Shown here: one piece after another, positions 54,687 through 62,238 of the stretch | How the letters are laid out: every line of letters begins with the position of its first letter | Position numbering within the stretch: the stretch's first letter is position 1 | Notes under the pieces: generated by a model | What the model was told of the DNA's origin: nothing | Database searches by the model: none | The model's input: the letters and a program-made list of their open reading frames with translations, nothing else | Source of the DNA: Mycobacterium sp. Root265 | GTDB taxonomy: Bacteria > Actinomycetota > Actinomycetes > Mycobacteriales > Mycobacteriaceae | Length of the DNA stretch: 64,000 nucleotides | Reading direction: 5' to 3' | Assembly (NCBI RefSeq): GCF_001428895.1 | Contig: NZ_LMJA01000031.1 | Span: 186,001 to 250,000 of the forward strand | Translations under genes and position numbers: made by a program

Positions 54687-56067
54687 GACAGCCCTCGGTG
54701 AGATCGCGGACATCGGCGTAGCGGCGCCGCACCGCGGGCACGGCGGCCGCCTCGTAACGTCGTGCGGGCGCCGAATCCCATTCCGGCAGTGTGCCCGTCA
54801 GCGCCCACGCGGCCTGACGTGCCGCGCCGAGCGCCACATACTCGGCGGCTTCCGGGACGTACACCGGCACACCGAACACGGTCGGGGCGATCTCGCGCAA
54901 CGCCGCCGACTTGGCGCCGCCACCGACCAGCAGGATCCGCCGAGCGGGCACACCGAGCGACGTGAGGTGATCGAGGCCGTCGGCCAGTGCGCACAGCAGG
55001 CCCTCGACCGCGGCCCGCGCCAGATTCGCGGCGGTGGCATTGCCCACCCGCACCCCGTGGATCGCCCCGGTGGCAGCGGGCCGGTTCGGGGTCCGCTCCC
55101 CCTCCAGGTAGGGCACCATGACCAGCCCCTCGCTGCCCGCCGGCGCCGACAGCGCCAGCCGGGACAGCTCGTCGTGATCGACGCGCAGCAGGGCGGCCGC
55201 GGCGTCGAGCACCGGCGCCCCGTTGAGGGTGCACACCAGCGGCAGGTGACGGCCGGTGCCGTCGGCGAACCCGGCGACGAAGCCGCCGGTGTCGCGGGCC
55301 GGGGCCCCGGCGATGGCCGAAACCACCCCCGAGGTGCCGATGGACACGATGACATCACCCTCGACGGCACCCAGACCCAGTGCGGCGGCGGCATTGTCGC
55401 CCAGCCCCGCGCCGAACACGGCGTCTCCCGCCGCAACGGCGTCCCCCGGCGCCAGCACCAAAGGCAATGCGGGTGCTCGGCCGCGCAGCGCCAGTTCCAG
55501 CAGATCGGTGTCGTAGGCATCGCGGGCGGCGTCGAAGTATCCGGTGCCGCTGGCATCGCTGCGGTCGGTGAACACCGAGGCCGGATCGCTCTCACCGCGC
55601 AGTCGCCAGCTCAGCCAGTCATGGGGCAGGCAGACGGTGCCGGTGCGGTCAGCGTTGGCCGGTTCGTTGTCGGCCAGCCAGCGCAGCTTCGCCACCGTGA
55701 TCGCGGCCAGCGGGACCACCCCGACCCGCTCGGCCCAGGCTGCCGCGCCCAGTTCGGACACCAGGTCGGCCGCCGCGCCCGCCGATCTGGTGTCGTTCCA
55801 CAGCAGCGCGTTTCGCACCACCTGCCCGTCGGCGTCCAGGCACACCATGCCGTGCTGCTGGGCGCCGACCGACACCGCTGCCACGTCCTGCAGCCCACCG
55901 GCCGACGCGATCGCCGTGTCGGCGGCGGATTCCCATGCGGCAGGGTCGATCTCGGTGCCGCCGGGATGGCGGTCGCGGCCCTCGCGCAGAATCTGACCGG
56001 TCTCGGCGTCGCAGACCAGCACCTTGCAGGACTGCGTGGAGGAGTCGATTCCCGCGACGAGGGTCAT
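54679..56067 (-). CDS. xylB: FGGY-family sugar kinase (xylulokinase-like)
   Basis: The 462-residue ASKHA-fold kinase has [56 protein letters not shown] and a C-terminal [22 protein letters not shown] and DWLSWRL fit xylulokinase best, so D-xylulose is the likely substrate, but other pentuloses are possible. It starts a leftward block with LysR; no xylose isomerase or transporter gene is near. Confidence 0.85.
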   Translation of the reverse strand: MTLVAGIDSSTQSCKVLVCDAETGQILREGRDRHPGGTEIDPAAWESAADTAIASAGGLQDVAAVSVGAQQHGMVCLDADGQVVRNALLWNDTRSAGAAADLVSELGAAAWAERVGVVPLAAITVAKLRWLADNEPANADRTGTVCLPHDWLSWRLRGESDPASVFTDRSDASGTGYFDAARDAYDTDLLELALRGRAPALPLVLAPGDAVAAGDAVFGAGLGDNAAAALGLGAVEGDVIVSIGTSGVVSAIAGAPARDTGGFVAGFADGTGRHLPLVCTLNGAPVLDAAAALLRVDHDELSRLALSAPAGSEGLVMVPYLEGERTPNRPAATGAIHGVRVGNATAANLARAAVEGLLCALADGLDHLTSLGVPARRILLVGGGAKSAALREIAPTVFGVPVYVPEAAEYVALGAARQAAWALTGTLPEWDSAPARRYEAAAVPAVRRRYADVRDLTEGCRE

Positions 56068-56079
56068 GGGTGAGAGACC

Positions 56080-56481
56080 CTAGCCGAACTCCGGGACCGG
56101 GTCACCGTTCCGGTACGTCTCGATGGCTGCCAGGTGCTCGAACAGCTGGGTATGGGTGAACGGGTGCTGGGTGGTGGTGCCGACCAGCACCACCCGCACG
56201 ATCGCACCGTCCTCGGCGGCATCCAGCCACAGCGAGGTCACCGGCAGACCGTCGTCGACCTCCGCACCGGACGGTTCGAAGAACCACACCGCGTAATCGT
56301 CATCGGACTGTTCCTCGTCGAAGGTCCAGTCCCGGGCGGTGATCCGCTCGTCGAACTCGGCCAGATCGGCGACGATCCCGTCCGGGATGGCCGCCAGTTG
56401 GTCCATGATCACCGCAGGAACCCGAGCGGCCCCCTGCCGCTTCTTACGGCGGGCCTTCTTGGCATCTCCACGCTTGGACAC
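56080..56481 (-). CDS. Conserved hypothetical protein
   Basis: The 133-residue protein has a strongly basic N-terminus (KRGDAKKARRKKRQG) and then an acidic body (DWTFDEEQSDDDYAVWFFEPSG ... TTTQHPFTHTQLFEHLAAIETYRNG). It begins at GTG 3 nt after metZ, so it shares that operon. No known domain is recognised. Confidence 0.72.
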   Translation of the reverse strand: MSKRGDAKKARRKKRQGAARVPAVIMDQLAAIPDGIVADLAEFDERITARDWTFDEEQSDDDYAVWFFEPSGAEVDDGLPVTSLWLDAAEDGAIVRVVLVGTTTQHPFTHTQLFEHLAAIETYRNGDPVPEFG

Positions 56482-56484
56482 AGC

Positions 56485-57705
56485 TCAGCTCAGCGCCTGG
56501 TCCAGATCGGCGAGCAGGTCCTCGGTGCCTTCCAGGCCGACCGAGATCCGCACCACGCCGTCGCCCAGTCCGATCGCCGCGCGACCCTCCGGGCCCATCG
56601 CCCGGTGGGTGGTGGTGGCCGGGTGGGTGATCAACGATTTGGCGTCACCGAGGTTGTTGGAGATGTCGATGATGTTCAGCTTGTCGAGCACCTCGAAGGC
56701 GCGGTCCTTGCCGCCATCGAGCTCGAAAGTGACGACCGTCCCGCCGCCGCGCATCTGCCGCTTCGCCAGGTCGAACTGCGGATGTGATTCCAGGAACGGG
56801 TATTTCACCCAGTTCACCCCGGCCTGCTGCTCCAGGAACTCGGCGACCCGGTGCGCCGAGCGGTTCGAGTAGTCCACCCGGACCGCAAGCGTCTCAAGAC
56901 CTTTGAGCAAGGTCCAGGCGTTGAAGGCACTGATCGCCGGACCGGTGTGGCGCATCAGCTTCTGCACCGGTCCGTCGATGTACTCCTTGTCGCCGAGGAT
57001 CGCCCCGCCCAGCACGCGGCCCTGGCCGTCGATGTGTTTGGTGCCGGAGTAGACCACCACGTCAGCTCCGAGCGGGATACCCTGCTGCAGCAACGGCGTG
57101 GCGAAGACATTGTCCAGCACCACTTTTGCGCCTGCCGCGTGCGCCAGTTCGGACACCGCCGCGATATCGACCAGTGACTGCATCGGGTTGGACGGGGTCT
57201 CGAAGAACACCGCCTGGGTGGGCTTGCTGAGCGCCTCTTCCCACTGCGACAGGTCGTCGCCGTCGACGAAGACCGTCTCCACACCCCAACGCGGCAAAAT
57301 CTCGTTACACACCACGAAACACGAACCGAACAGGCTGCGGGCGGCGACCAGCCGGTCACCGGCACCCAGCAGCGCGCCCAGCGAGGTGAACACCGCGGCC
57401 ATACCGGTGGCGGTGGCGAATGCGGCGGGCGCATCCTCGATGAGGCGCAGGCGCTCCTCGAACATCGAGATGGTCGGGTTGCCGTACCGGGAGTAGACGT
57501 ACCGGTCGATCTCGCCGGTGAACGCCTTCTCCGCATCACCGGCCGAGGAGTACACGTAGCCCGAGGTCAGATACAGCGCCTCGGCGGTCTCCTCGAAACC
57601 GGACCGCAGCAGGCCGCCGCGCACCCCGATGGTGGCCTGGCTGACGCCGTCGGGCAGCGGTGCGGGAATCCGGACCGACGGCACCTGCTCATCGGGGCTG
57701 GTCAT
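56485..57705 (-). CDS. metZ: O-succinylhomoserine sulfhydrylase MetZ
   Basis: The 406-residue PLP enzyme of the Cys/Met metabolism family makes homocysteine from O-succinylhomoserine and sulfide. It has YSRYGNPTISMFEERL, ATATGMAAVF, FFETPSNPMQSLVDI, LDNVFATPLLQ and the PLP Lys in VVYSGTKHIDGQGR. It overlaps the rhodanese gene by ATGA, the same pairing as Rv0390-Rv0391. Confidence 0.95.
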   Translation of the reverse strand: MTSPDEQVPSVRIPAPLPDGVSQATIGVRGGLLRSGFEETAEALYLTSGYVYSSAGDAEKAFTGEIDRYVYSRYGNPTISMFEERLRLIEDAPAAFATATGMAAVFTSLGALLGAGDRLVAARSLFGSCFVVCNEILPRWGVETVFVDGDDLSQWEEALSKPTQAVFFETPSNPMQSLVDIAAVSELAHAAGAKVVLDNVFATPLLQQGIPLGADVVVYSGTKHIDGQGRVLGGAILGDKEYIDGPVQKLMRHTGPAISAFNAWTLLKGLETLAVRVDYSNRSAHRVAEFLEQQAGVNWVKYPFLESHPQFDLAKRQMRGGGTVVTFELDGGKDRAFEVLDKLNIIDISNNLGDAKSLITHPATTTHRAMGPEGRAAIGLGDGVVRISVGLEGTEDLLADLDQALS

Positions 57706-58133
57706 GACTGCGTCCAGGGCAGGCCGACCGCTTTCCACCCGGTCGCGCCGCGGTGGCCGTCGGCGTCGAGGTTGCCCTCGAACCCGTCGAGCACGTTGTA
57801 GGACGGTCCGATTCCCGCCTCGGTGGCGGTGATGGCCGAACCGATGGATCGGTTGCCGGACCTGCACAGGAACACCACCGCGCGCTGCCCGGGGGCGATA
57901 CCGGCCTTGCCGAGATCATCGACGAAGTTGTCATTGTGGGAGCCGTCGGTCTTGGTCCACTCCACGTAGACGACATCGCGGCGCAGCGAGCTCAGGTCGG
58001 GCACTCCCACGAAACGCCATTCGGCTTCGGTACGACAATCGACGAGCACGGCTTCGGGATTGGCGGACAGCAGCTCCCATGCCTGCTCTGGCGTGATGTC
58101 TCCGGCGTAGCCCGGACTCTCGGATGATGACAC
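57702..58133 (-). CDS. Rhodanese-like domain protein
   Basis: The 143-residue single-domain protein has LVDCRTEAEWRFVGVPDL and the active-site Cys loop VFLCRSGNRSIGSA. It may carry sulfane sulfur for MetZ or related reactions, as suggested by ATGA coupling. GTG 58133 lies 6 nt after TACGGT, again a leaderless pattern. Confidence 0.9.
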   Translation of the reverse strand: MSSSESPGYAGDITPEQAWELLSANPEAVLVDCRTEAEWRFVGVPDLSSLRRDVVYVEWTKTDGSHNDNFVDDLGKAGIAPGQRAVVFLCRSGNRSIGSAITATEAGIGPSYNVLDGFEGNLDADGHRGATGWKAVGLPWTQS

Positions 58134-58139
58134 CCCAAT

Positions 58140-58145
58140 ACCGTA
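58140..58145 (-). promoter_or_regulatory. -10 element TACGGT, probable leaderless rhodanese-metZ promoter
   Basis: On the minus strand TACGGT is 6 nt from GTG 58133. It lies between the upstream membrane-anchored protein gene and the rhodanese-metZ operon. Confidence 0.4.
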
Positions 58146-58149
58146 ACGG

Positions 58150-58587
58150 CTAGGCCGGTCCAACCGAGCACACCTTCCAGCTGCCGTCCTCACGCACGAA
58201 GGACATGTCCACGGTGGCCTCGGTCTCCTCGTTCTCGCCGAAGTGATACCTGACGGTGGCGGTGGCCTTGTCACCATCGACCTCGACGTTGCTCGCGCCG
58301 TCGACGTACCGCTCCCCACGCTGGGCCGCTGAATCCCGTTGCCGGGTGAGCACCTCGTCCTCGGTGCCGTGCTGTTCGGCGCAGGTGCTCGCCAGGAAAG
58401 CCGCGTAGTCCTGCCTCTGGAGCGCATCGTTCTGGGCGACCACGACCCGCCCGATCTGTTCGGGGTCGCCGTCACCGTCACCGCGGTTGACCACAAAAAT
58501 CCCGGTGATCACAACCACGATGATGACCAGGGCCAGCAGGAACGGTGTCGCGGTCGGCCGGTCCTGATCGTCGGGTGCGTCGCTCAC
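58150..58587 (-). CDS. Membrane-anchored NTF2-like (DUF4878-type) protein
   Basis: The 145-residue protein has one N-terminal transmembrane helix (FLLALVIIVVVITGIFVV) and a small extracytoplasmic alpha+beta domain with two cysteines (STCAEQHG, WKVCSVG). The layout of lumazine-binding or DUF4878-type mycobacterial proteins fits. The GTG overlaps the purT stop. Function unknown. Confidence 0.75.
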   Translation of the reverse strand: MSDAPDDQDRPTATPFLLALVIIVVVITGIFVVNRGDGDGDPEQIGRVVVAQNDALQRQDYAAFLASTCAEQHGTEDEVLTRQRDSAAQRGERYVDGASNVEVDGDKATATVRYHFGENEETEATVDMSFVREDGSWKVCSVGPA

Positions 58588-59789
58588 GACTGCCAGAGCC
58601 TACGCAGCGACACCGCGGTGCGCTGCGCACGGTCCCTGGCCACCGTGACGTCGGGAGCCGTGGCGATCGCGGCCCCCAGCCGGTGCCTGCCATCGGTCTC
58701 GTCGAGCCGGTCGAACAGCAGCACATCGCTCTCGGCCACCGCGAGCGCCTCGGAGAGCACCCCGACGATGTCGGATTCGGCAGGCACGGATGTCTCGCCG
58801 CCGGCGTAGCCGATCTCTGCGGCGCCGGGCGAGATCATGATGGTGTCGACCGTGAGGCCCAGGATCGCCCGGGCATGCAGATCGAACTCGGAGAGCCGCT
58901 GGGTCCGCACGGTGAGGAACGCGTTGTCGACGGGCCGCGGACGGACCGTGGAGAAGTAGACCTCATCGCCGCGCACCAGCAGTTCCACCGCGAACACCCC
59001 GCGTCCGCCGAGTGAGTTCACGATGCGGGCCGCGATCGACTTGGCAGCATCGAGGGCGGCCGGGCTGAGCCGGTGCGGCTGCCAGGTCGCCAGCGTGCCG
59101 TCCTGGGCGACGCGATGCCCGATCGGCTCGCAGAAGTGCACCGCCGGCCCCGTCGGGCCGCTGGTGCGCACGGTCAGCAGGGTGACCTCGTCGTCGACGT
59201 CGACCACCGTCTCGGCCATCACCCGGTTGGGCGTGGTGAGGTGGCCCGCCGCGATGGCCCGGTTCCAGGCCGGCTCGACATCCTCGGTGCGCAGCAGCAC
59301 CGAGCGGCCCTCGCCCGGGGCGCCGGCGACCGGGGTGACCGCCAGCGGGAATCCGGCGTGCTCGGCGACGGCGGCCAGTTCCTTGGCCGAACCTGCGAAC
59401 CAGAACGGGGCGGTGGGCAGGCCGAGTTCGTCGGCGGCCAGGCGGCGCAGGCCCTCGCGGTCCAGGCTCAGCCGGGTGGCGCGCGGCGCGGGGAAGACCT
59501 CGATGCGTTCGGACAGTGCGCCCAGTGCATCGGTGGCGACCACACCCGCCTCCACGACGACGTAGTCGGGGCGCTCCCCCTCGACCGCGGCGGTCAGGGC
59601 ATCGGGGTCGTTCATCCGCACCACCGCGCTGCGATCCGCGACCCGGTGTGCCGGTGCGTCGGCGTAGCGATCGACGGCGACGACGGCCGCGCCGAGACGC
59701 TGAAAGGACAGCGTCAGTTCACGACTCACCTCACCGGACCCGAGCAGCATCACCAGAGGTCTCGCGGTCTCTTCAGCATGTCTGGTCAT
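58584..59789 (-). CDS. purT: Formate-dependent phosphoribosylglycinamide formyltransferase PurT
   Basis: The 401-residue ATP-grasp enzyme formylates GAR using formate and ATP in purine synthesis. It has LLGSGEVSRELTLSFQRLGAAVVAVDRYADAPAHRVAD, EVFPAPRATRLSLDREGLRRLAADELGLPTAPF, GRGVFAVELLVRGDEVYFSTVRPRPVDNAF and RAILGLTVD. Position matches Rv0389. Some loops are less conserved than in E. coli PurT. Confidence 0.92.
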   Translation of the reverse strand: MTRHAEETARPLVMLLGSGEVSRELTLSFQRLGAAVVAVDRYADAPAHRVADRSAVVRMNDPDALTAAVEGERPDYVVVEAGVVATDALGALSERIEVFPAPRATRLSLDREGLRRLAADELGLPTAPFWFAGSAKELAAVAEHAGFPLAVTPVAGAPGEGRSVLLRTEDVEPAWNRAIAAGHLTTPNRVMAETVVDVDDEVTLLTVRTSGPTGPAVHFCEPIGHRVAQDGTLATWQPHRLSPAALDAAKSIAARIVNSLGGRGVFAVELLVRGDEVYFSTVRPRPVDNAFLTVRTQRLSEFDLHARAILGLTVDTIMISPGAAEIGYAGGETSVPAESDIVGVLSEALAVAESDVLLFDRLDETDGRHRLGAAIATAPDVTVARDRAQRTAVSLRRLWQS

Positions 59790-59812
59790 CGCTCACCCAG
59801 CCTGCCAGATCC

Positions 59813-60127
59813 TCAGCCGATCCGGCTGTCGACATAGCACCATCGCCAGGACTCGCCGGGCTCCACCGAACGCATCACCGCATGGCCGGTCTGCCGGAAG
59901 TGTTCGGTGGCGTGCTGATGCGGACTGGAATCGCAGCATCCGACGTGTCCGCAGGCCAGGCACATCCGCAGATGCGCCCAGGCGTCCTGCCCGTCATCGG
60001 TGCATTGCTGGCAGCGTCCCGGGGTCACCGGCTCCGGATCTACGATGCCTACCGCGGTCTGAAGATGCTCACACGAGTTCGGGGCTGCCGGAGGTGCCGT
60101 CGCACGGCGTCGGGAACTCTTGCGCAT
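59813..60127 (-). CDS. UBP-type zinc-finger protein
   Basis: The 104-residue protein carries a complete ubiquitin-hydrolase-type zinc finger: CEHL, CQQCTDDGQDAWAHLRMCLACGHVGCCDSSPHQHATEHFRQTGHAVMRSVEPGESWRWCYVD. In eukaryotes this fold binds ubiquitin tails; bacterial versions are often next to or fused to Na+/H+ antiporters. Here it is divergent from one, with 24 bp between start codons. ATG 60127 is 8 nt after TATCCT. Confidence 0.88.
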   Translation of the reverse strand: MRKSSRRRATAPPAAPNSCEHLQTAVGIVDPEPVTPGRCQQCTDDGQDAWAHLRMCLACGHVGCCDSSPHQHATEHFRQTGHAVMRSVEPGESWRWCYVDSRIG

Positions 60128-60135
60128 GTTGATCA

Positions 60136-60145
60136 AGGATAGGTT
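60136..60145. promoter_or_regulatory. Overlapping divergent -10 elements for two leaderless genes
   Basis: TATCCT (minus, 60136-60141) and TAGGTT (plus, 60140-60145) overlap by 2 bp. They stand 8 nt and 6 nt from the start codons of the zinc-finger and antiporter genes. The whole intergenic region is 24 bp, so neither gene has room for a leader. Confidence 0.55.
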
Positions 60146-60151
60146 GATGCC

Positions 60152-61732
60152 GTGGCAGCGACACTGCTGGCAGTTCTGGTGGCCGCGGTCCTGCTGGCCG
60201 CGGTGAGCCGTCGACTCGACATCTCGGCACCGCTGGCGCTGGTGGTCGCCGGTCTGGTGGCCAGCGCCATCCCCGGGCTCGACGAGGTCGAACTGGACCC
60301 CGAGCTGGTGCTGTTCGTCATCCTGCCGCCGCTGCTGTGGTCGGCGGGGCTGGAGAGCAGCTACGTCAACATGCGCCGCAACGTTCGGTCGATCGGCTCG
60401 CTGGCGGTCGGGCTGCCACTGGCCACCACGCTGGTCGTCGGGTTCGTGGCCTATCACGTGGTGCCCGATTTCACGCTGGCCGCGGCGCTGGTGCTGGGCG
60501 CGATCGTGGCCCCACCGGACGCGGTGTCGGCGACAGCGGTGGGCCGCCGGCTCGGCCTGCCGCGGCGCATCATGACGCTGCTCGGCGGGGAGAGCCTGCT
60601 CAACGACGCGACCGCGCTGACCGCCTACAAGGTCGCGCTGGCCGCGGCGATCGGGGCGTCGGCGGGATGGGTGTCGGGGCTGGGCACCTTCGTCCTGGCC
60701 GCAGCGGGTGGCGTCGTTGTCGGCGTGTTGTCCGGGTCGGCCATCACCTTCATCCGCTCCCGGCTGGACGACCCGTTGGTGGAGAGCGCCATCGGCCTGG
60801 TCGCGCCGTTCGTCATCTATCTGCTGGCCGAGGAGGCACACGCCTCCGGTGTGCTGGCCGTCGTCGTCGCCGCTTTGATGCTCGGCCAACGCTCGACGAA
60901 CGCCGGGTACGCCACCCGCCTGCAGGACGACGCGGTGTGGAAGGCGCTGCAGCTCATCCTGGAGTCGTTCGCCTTCCTGCTGATCGGACTGCAGCTGCCC
61001 GGGGTGGTGCGGGAGCTGTCCGGGCTGTCCGCGGCGGCGATCGCGGTCTCGTCGGTGGCGGTGCTGGCCACCGTCATCGTGGTACGGATCGCCTGGGTGT
61101 ACGCGACCACGTTCCTGCGCAACCCGCGGCCGGCGGCCGGGGAGGTCTTCGTGGTCGCGTGGGCCGGGATGCGCGGCGTGGTGTCGCTGGCGGCCGCGTT
61201 CGGTGTGCCGTTGACGACGATGTCCGGTGCGGAGTTCCCGGGGCGTCCGCAGCTGGTGTTCCTGACCTTCGTCGTGGTGGTGGGCACCCTGCTGCTGCAC
61301 GGCCTGACGCTGCCGTGGGTGATCCGGCGCTTCGGCATCCACAGCGACGACGCGCAGCGCGATGCGCTGGCTCAGGCGGCGGCGCAGGACAAGGCGGCCC
61401 GGGCCGCGGCCGAGAGGCTCGACCAACTGCTCGAGCAGCAGCGCGCCGACGGGACCGTCAGCCAGTCCGCGGCGGTCACCGACGATGCCGCCCAGGTGCT
61501 GCGCAAGTGGAACACCGCCCGGCGTAACTCGGCGTGGGAGCGGCTGGGCCGCAGCGAGGACGAGATCGGCGAGAGCCCGGCTTCGGTGTTCCGTCGGCTA
61601 CGACTGGAAATGCTTGCCGCCGAACGCGATACCTTCATCGCCGAACGCGACGCCGGGAACATCGACGATGAGGTGCTGCGCGAGGTGCTGCGCGGGCTGG
61701 ACCTGGAAGAGGCCACCCTCAACCGTCGGTAG
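60152..61732 (+). CDS. Na+/H+ antiporter (CPA1/NhaP family)
   Basis: The 526-residue protein has about 12 helices, ending near residue 415, and a hydrophilic C-terminal tail rich in Ala, Arg and Glu. VLGAIVAPPDAVSATAVGRRLGLPRR and GGESLLNDATALTAYK carry the ion-binding and CPA1 motifs, and VVAWAGMRGVVSLAAAF is typical. It exchanges Na+ for protons. The tail is probably a cytosolic regulatory region. GTG 60152 is favoured by the TAGGTT element. Confidence 0.92.
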   Translation: MAATLLAVLVAAVLLAAVSRRLDISAPLALVVAGLVASAIPGLDEVELDPELVLFVILPPLLWSAGLESSYVNMRRNVRSIGSLAVGLPLATTLVVGFVAYHVVPDFTLAAALVLGAIVAPPDAVSATAVGRRLGLPRRIMTLLGGESLLNDATALTAYKVALAAAIGASAGWVSGLGTFVLAAAGGVVVGVLSGSAITFIRSRLDDPLVESAIGLVAPFVIYLLAEEAHASGVLAVVVAALMLGQRSTNAGYATRLQDDAVWKALQLILESFAFLLIGLQLPGVVRELSGLSAAAIAVSSVAVLATVIVVRIAWVYATTFLRNPRPAAGEVFVVAWAGMRGVVSLAAAFGVPLTTMSGAEFPGRPQLVFLTFVVVVGTLLLHGLTLPWVIRRFGIHSDDAQRDALAQAAAQDKAARAAAERLDQLLEQQRADGTVSQSAAVTDDAAQVLRKWNTARRNSAWERLGRSEDEIGESPASVFRRLRLEMLAAERDTFIAERDAGNIDDEVLREVLRGLDLEEATLNRR

Positions 61733-62183
61733 CGGTCCGGAACTCGCGCATCCCTGCCAGCAGCGCGGTGAACACGCGGTGCGCGGCATCGAGGTCGGCG
61801 TCGGGCAGGTCGGCCAGCGCCTGGGAGTTGATCTCGGCCAGCGGGGTGAAGAAATCGTTGGCGACCGCGAGTCCGTGATCGTCGTACCGCAGGATCACCT
61901 TCCGCCGGTCACCGGGATGGGCCTCCCGGCGCAGATGCCCGGACTCGATCATCCGCTCCACCAGATACGTGATGGCCGCCGCGGAGGTCCCCATCAGCTT
62001 GCGCAGTTCGCCCGCGGTCAGCGGGGCACCCGCGGCGTCGGCCACCATGACGTGCAGCAGAGCGCGAAAATCGTTGGCGGACACATCATTGCGGTTCGCG
62101 AATTCACGGCCGATCTGATCCGACTCGGCCGTCAGGGCTCGCACATCGGCAGCGATGAGCCGCTCCCGATCTTCTCGCTGCAT
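61719..62183 (-). CDS. MarR-family regulator
   Basis: The 154-residue protein has a winged helix (LTAGELRKLMGTSAAAITYLVERMIESGHLRREAHPGDRRKVILR) with the MarR DxR wing. It is divergent from an MMPL exporter with 55 bp between, so it probably represses that gene and itself. GTG 62189 would add two residues. It overlaps the antiporter 3' end by 14 bp. Confidence 0.9.
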   Translation of the reverse strand: MQREDRERLIAADVRALTAESDQIGREFANRNDVSANDFRALLHVMVADAAGAPLTAGELRKLMGTSAAAITYLVERMIESGHLRREAHPGDRRKVILRYDDHGLAVANDFFTPLAEINSQALADLPDADLDAAHRVFTALLAGMREFRTATDG

Positions 62184-62238
62184 GACCACAGCATATCGTT
62201 CATTTGATTAATCGTTAAGTTTCTGAAATATTTATCGC
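62184..62238. promoter_or_regulatory. MarR/MMPL divergent regulatory region
   Basis: The AT-rich spacer holds the palindrome GATTAATC (62206-62213) and two direct ATCGTT copies around it. These are candidate MarR operator elements. AATATT 6 nt before ATG 62239 could be a leaderless -10 for the MMPL gene. Confidence 0.4.

Noticed and set aside
59813-61426. 537-codon extension of the zinc-finger frame upstream through the antiporter gene
   Set aside because: The extension is antisense to the antiporter. Only the last 104 codons from ATG 60127 contain the UBP finger, and a -10 sits just before it.
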